Positions 5,841-7,094 of a DNA stretch of 7,094 bases are shown here, one piece after another. Position 1 is the stretch's first letter. Each line of letters starts with the position of its first letter. The DNA comes from Alistipes sp. (GTDB taxonomy: Bacteria; Bacteroidota; Bacteroidia; Bacteroidales; Rikenellaceae): contig JAFYQY010000222.1 of NCBI GenBank assembly GCA_017559685.1, positions 1 to 7,094 of the forward strand, read 5' to 3'. Both the position numbers and the translations under genes were made by a program. The notes beneath the pieces were generated by a model that saw only the letters and a list, made by a program, of their open reading frames with translations, was not told where the DNA came from and searched no databases.

Positions 5841-6935
5841 ATGACCGACAAGAGAATAAATATTCGTAAACAGGTAATCGGCGAGAATGCGCTCTACTTT
5901 TTCATTTGGGTGAGCGTGTTTATCGTGCCGTTTATGAATGCGGGACTTATGTCCGAGAAGATTATGGACTTCGCCCTCATTCTGGTGGCGTGGTTGAAGA
6001 TTATGCCGTTCTATCTTCTCTTTGTCGTTAACAACTTCCTGCTCTATCGATATCTCTATCGCAAAGGACTCTATTGGGCGGATGTTCTCGTCTCGATAGC
6101 GCTTATCGTGGGTGTATTCTCGCTCTTGGAGCTCTACGAGCGCTCCGATATCGCCTTTGTTTTGTCGATGGGTACGGTCGGTGAGGCTGTCGAAGCGCAG
6201 CATATGAGTCTCTCGGTATTCCCGTGGTGGGGTAATATGTTGGCGGCAGCGCTTATGTTTATTGCCAACAATGGTATTCGTGCCTTCTACGAGAGGATGC
6301 AGAAGGATGAGGACTTTGAGCGTCTGCAACGCCAAAATATCCAGGCAGAGATGTACTACCTTAAGCATCAGATTAATCCCCATTTCTTGATGAATACGCT
6401 GAACAACATCCACGCTTTGGTCGACATCGATACAGATGTTGCGAAGCAGGCGATTATTCAGCTCTCGGATATGATGCGTTATGTGGTCTACGAGACGAGT
6501 GGTAACTCTATTTCGTTGCGTGACGACATAAAGTTCTTGAAAAACTATATCGAACTGATGCGTATTCGCTATACAGAGGATGTGGAGATATCGTTTACCT
6601 ACCCCGAGCAGCTGCACGGTAGAGTCGATGTCCCACCTCTTATCTTTATTGTCTTTGTCGAGAACGCCTTCAAGCACGGTGTGAGCTATAATGCACAATC
6701 CTACATCCGCATCGATATAAAGTGCGAGGATAATTGCGTTGTAGGTCGTTTCGAGAACTCCGTGAGCGAGAATAGACGTAACGAAAACCCTGGTATCGGC
6801 TTGGAGAATGTGCGTAAACGTCTCGATTTAATCTACGAGGATGCCTATACGCTCGATATCGACAAGGAACAAAACAGCTATTGTGTGACACTTAAAATTC
6901 CAATGTTGAATGGCAATGAGATGTATCGCAATTGA
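5841..6935 (+). CDS. LytS/YehU-type membrane sensor histidine kinase
   Basis: A 364-residue sensor kinase of the His_kinase (PF06580) type. The N-terminal half holds four probable membrane helices (about 17-34, 43-68, 82-98, 126-144) with no large extracellular domain, so the signal is probably sensed in or at the membrane. A short linker, likely coiled coil (about 147-175), leads to the phosphoacceptor motif LKHQINPHFLMNTLNN with H181. The ATPase domain shows the N-box FVENAFKHG (272-280, Mg/ATP-binding N275) and the glycine box GIGLENVRKRL (318-328). The canonical DxGxG G1 box is absent; FENS (304-307) stands there, which I recall as common in Bacteroidota members of this family. The start at 5841 is chosen because it follows the promoter; an in-frame ATG at 5766 lies upstream of the promoter, beside the terminator stem. 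The stop overlaps the next gene by 20 bases, indicating translational coupling with its partner regulator. The signal is unknown. Confidence 0.92.
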   Translation: MTDKRINIRKQVIGENALYFFIWVSVFIVPFMNAGLMSEKIMDFALILVAWLKIMPFYLLFVVNNFLLYRYLYRKGLYWADVLVSIALIVGVFSLLELYERSDIAFVLSMGTVGEAVEAQHMSLSVFPWWGNMLAAALMFIANNGIRAFYERMQKDEDFERLQRQNIQAEMYYLKHQINPHFLMNTLNNIHALVDIDTDVAKQAIIQLSDMMRYVVYETSGNSISLRDDIKFLKNYIELMRIRYTEDVEISFTYPEQLHGRVDVPPLIFIVFVENAFKHGVSYNAQSYIRIDIKCEDNCVVGRFENSVSENRRNENPGIGLENVRKRLDLIYEDAYTLDIDKEQNSYCVTLKIPMLNGNEMYRN

Positions 6936-7094
6936 TGATGAGCCGTTGGCACTACGCCAAATCTCGGGCTATATATCGAAGATTCCTTTTTTGGAGCTTG
7001 CAGCAAATTTCCGTAGCGCTGTAGCTGCGCAAGAGTGGTTACAGAAGAATGAGATAGACCTCATATTTGTGGATATCAATATGCCCGATATGAC
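6916..7094 (+). CDS. Response regulator receiver domain, probably LytTR family (N-terminal part)
   Basis: The first 59 codons of a response regulator; the rest lies beyond the right edge. The start at 6916 gives MRCIAIDDEPLALRQI, with the acidic pocket D7/D8 of a receiver domain, and DLIFVDINMPDM with D53 as the predicted phosphorylated aspartate. It overlaps the kinase gene by 20 bases in the +1 frame, a typical arrangement for a cognate pair. No DNA-binding domain is visible. LytTR (AlgR/AgrA-type) is inferred from the MRCIAIDDEPLAL start and from its pairing with a LytS-type kinase, which commonly goes with LytTR regulators. Targets are unknown. Confidence 0.9.
   Translation, partial: MRCIAIDDEPLALRQISGYISKIPFLELAANFRSAVAAQEWLQKNEIDLIFVDINMPDM

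Noticed and set aside
5814..6698. 294-codon open frame on the minus strand, antisense to the histidine kinase
   Set aside because: Low-complexity His/Arg/Gln/Asp-rich product, no recognisable motif, and opposite to a well-supported kinase gene.

Overview
The window looks like a chromosomal segment of a Bacteroidota bacterium, probably of the order Bacteroidales. Two intergenic sites match the Bacteroides-type primary promoter (TTTG, 19-20 bases, TAnnTTTG). The genes lack clear Shine-Dalgarno sequences and have A-rich start regions. The protein families (a LytS-type kinase overlapping a LytTR-type regulator, PlsY, Bacteroidales-style acyl-CoA ligases) also fit that group. Rikenellaceae/Alistipes is a possible home, but that is only a guess. 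There are no mobile elements, CRISPR arrays, tRNAs or rRNAs, and no stretch over 300 bases lacks a gene.

Left part (1-1331, minus strand): a YitT-family membrane protein gene followed 16 bases later by the start of miaB (tRNA ms2i6A synthase), which runs off the left edge. A 213-base divergent intergenic region (1332-1544) carries a promoter in each direction; the one for plsY is a near-perfect consensus.

Centre (1545-5745, plus strand): plsY, the acyl-phosphate-dependent glycerol-3-phosphate acyltransferase, is followed 21 bases later by two tandem AMP-forming fatty acyl ligases. These are about 78% identical and align without gaps up to their last few residues. The three genes look like one operon linking fatty-acid activation to the first acylation step of phospholipid synthesis. 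The operon ends at a strong intrinsic terminator (5769-5800).

Right part (5841-7094, plus strand): a second transcription unit, whose promoter -33 box lies inside the T-tract of that terminator. It encodes a four-helix membrane LytS/YehU-type sensor histidine kinase, and then, overlapping by 20 bases, the receiver domain of its likely partner response regulator, cut off by the right edge.

The gene content is mostly ordinary housekeeping and signalling. The parts most worth a second look are the plsY-ligase-ligase operon, the uneven divergence between the two ligase copies, and the overlapping terminator and promoter. I did not find a clearly undescribed system.
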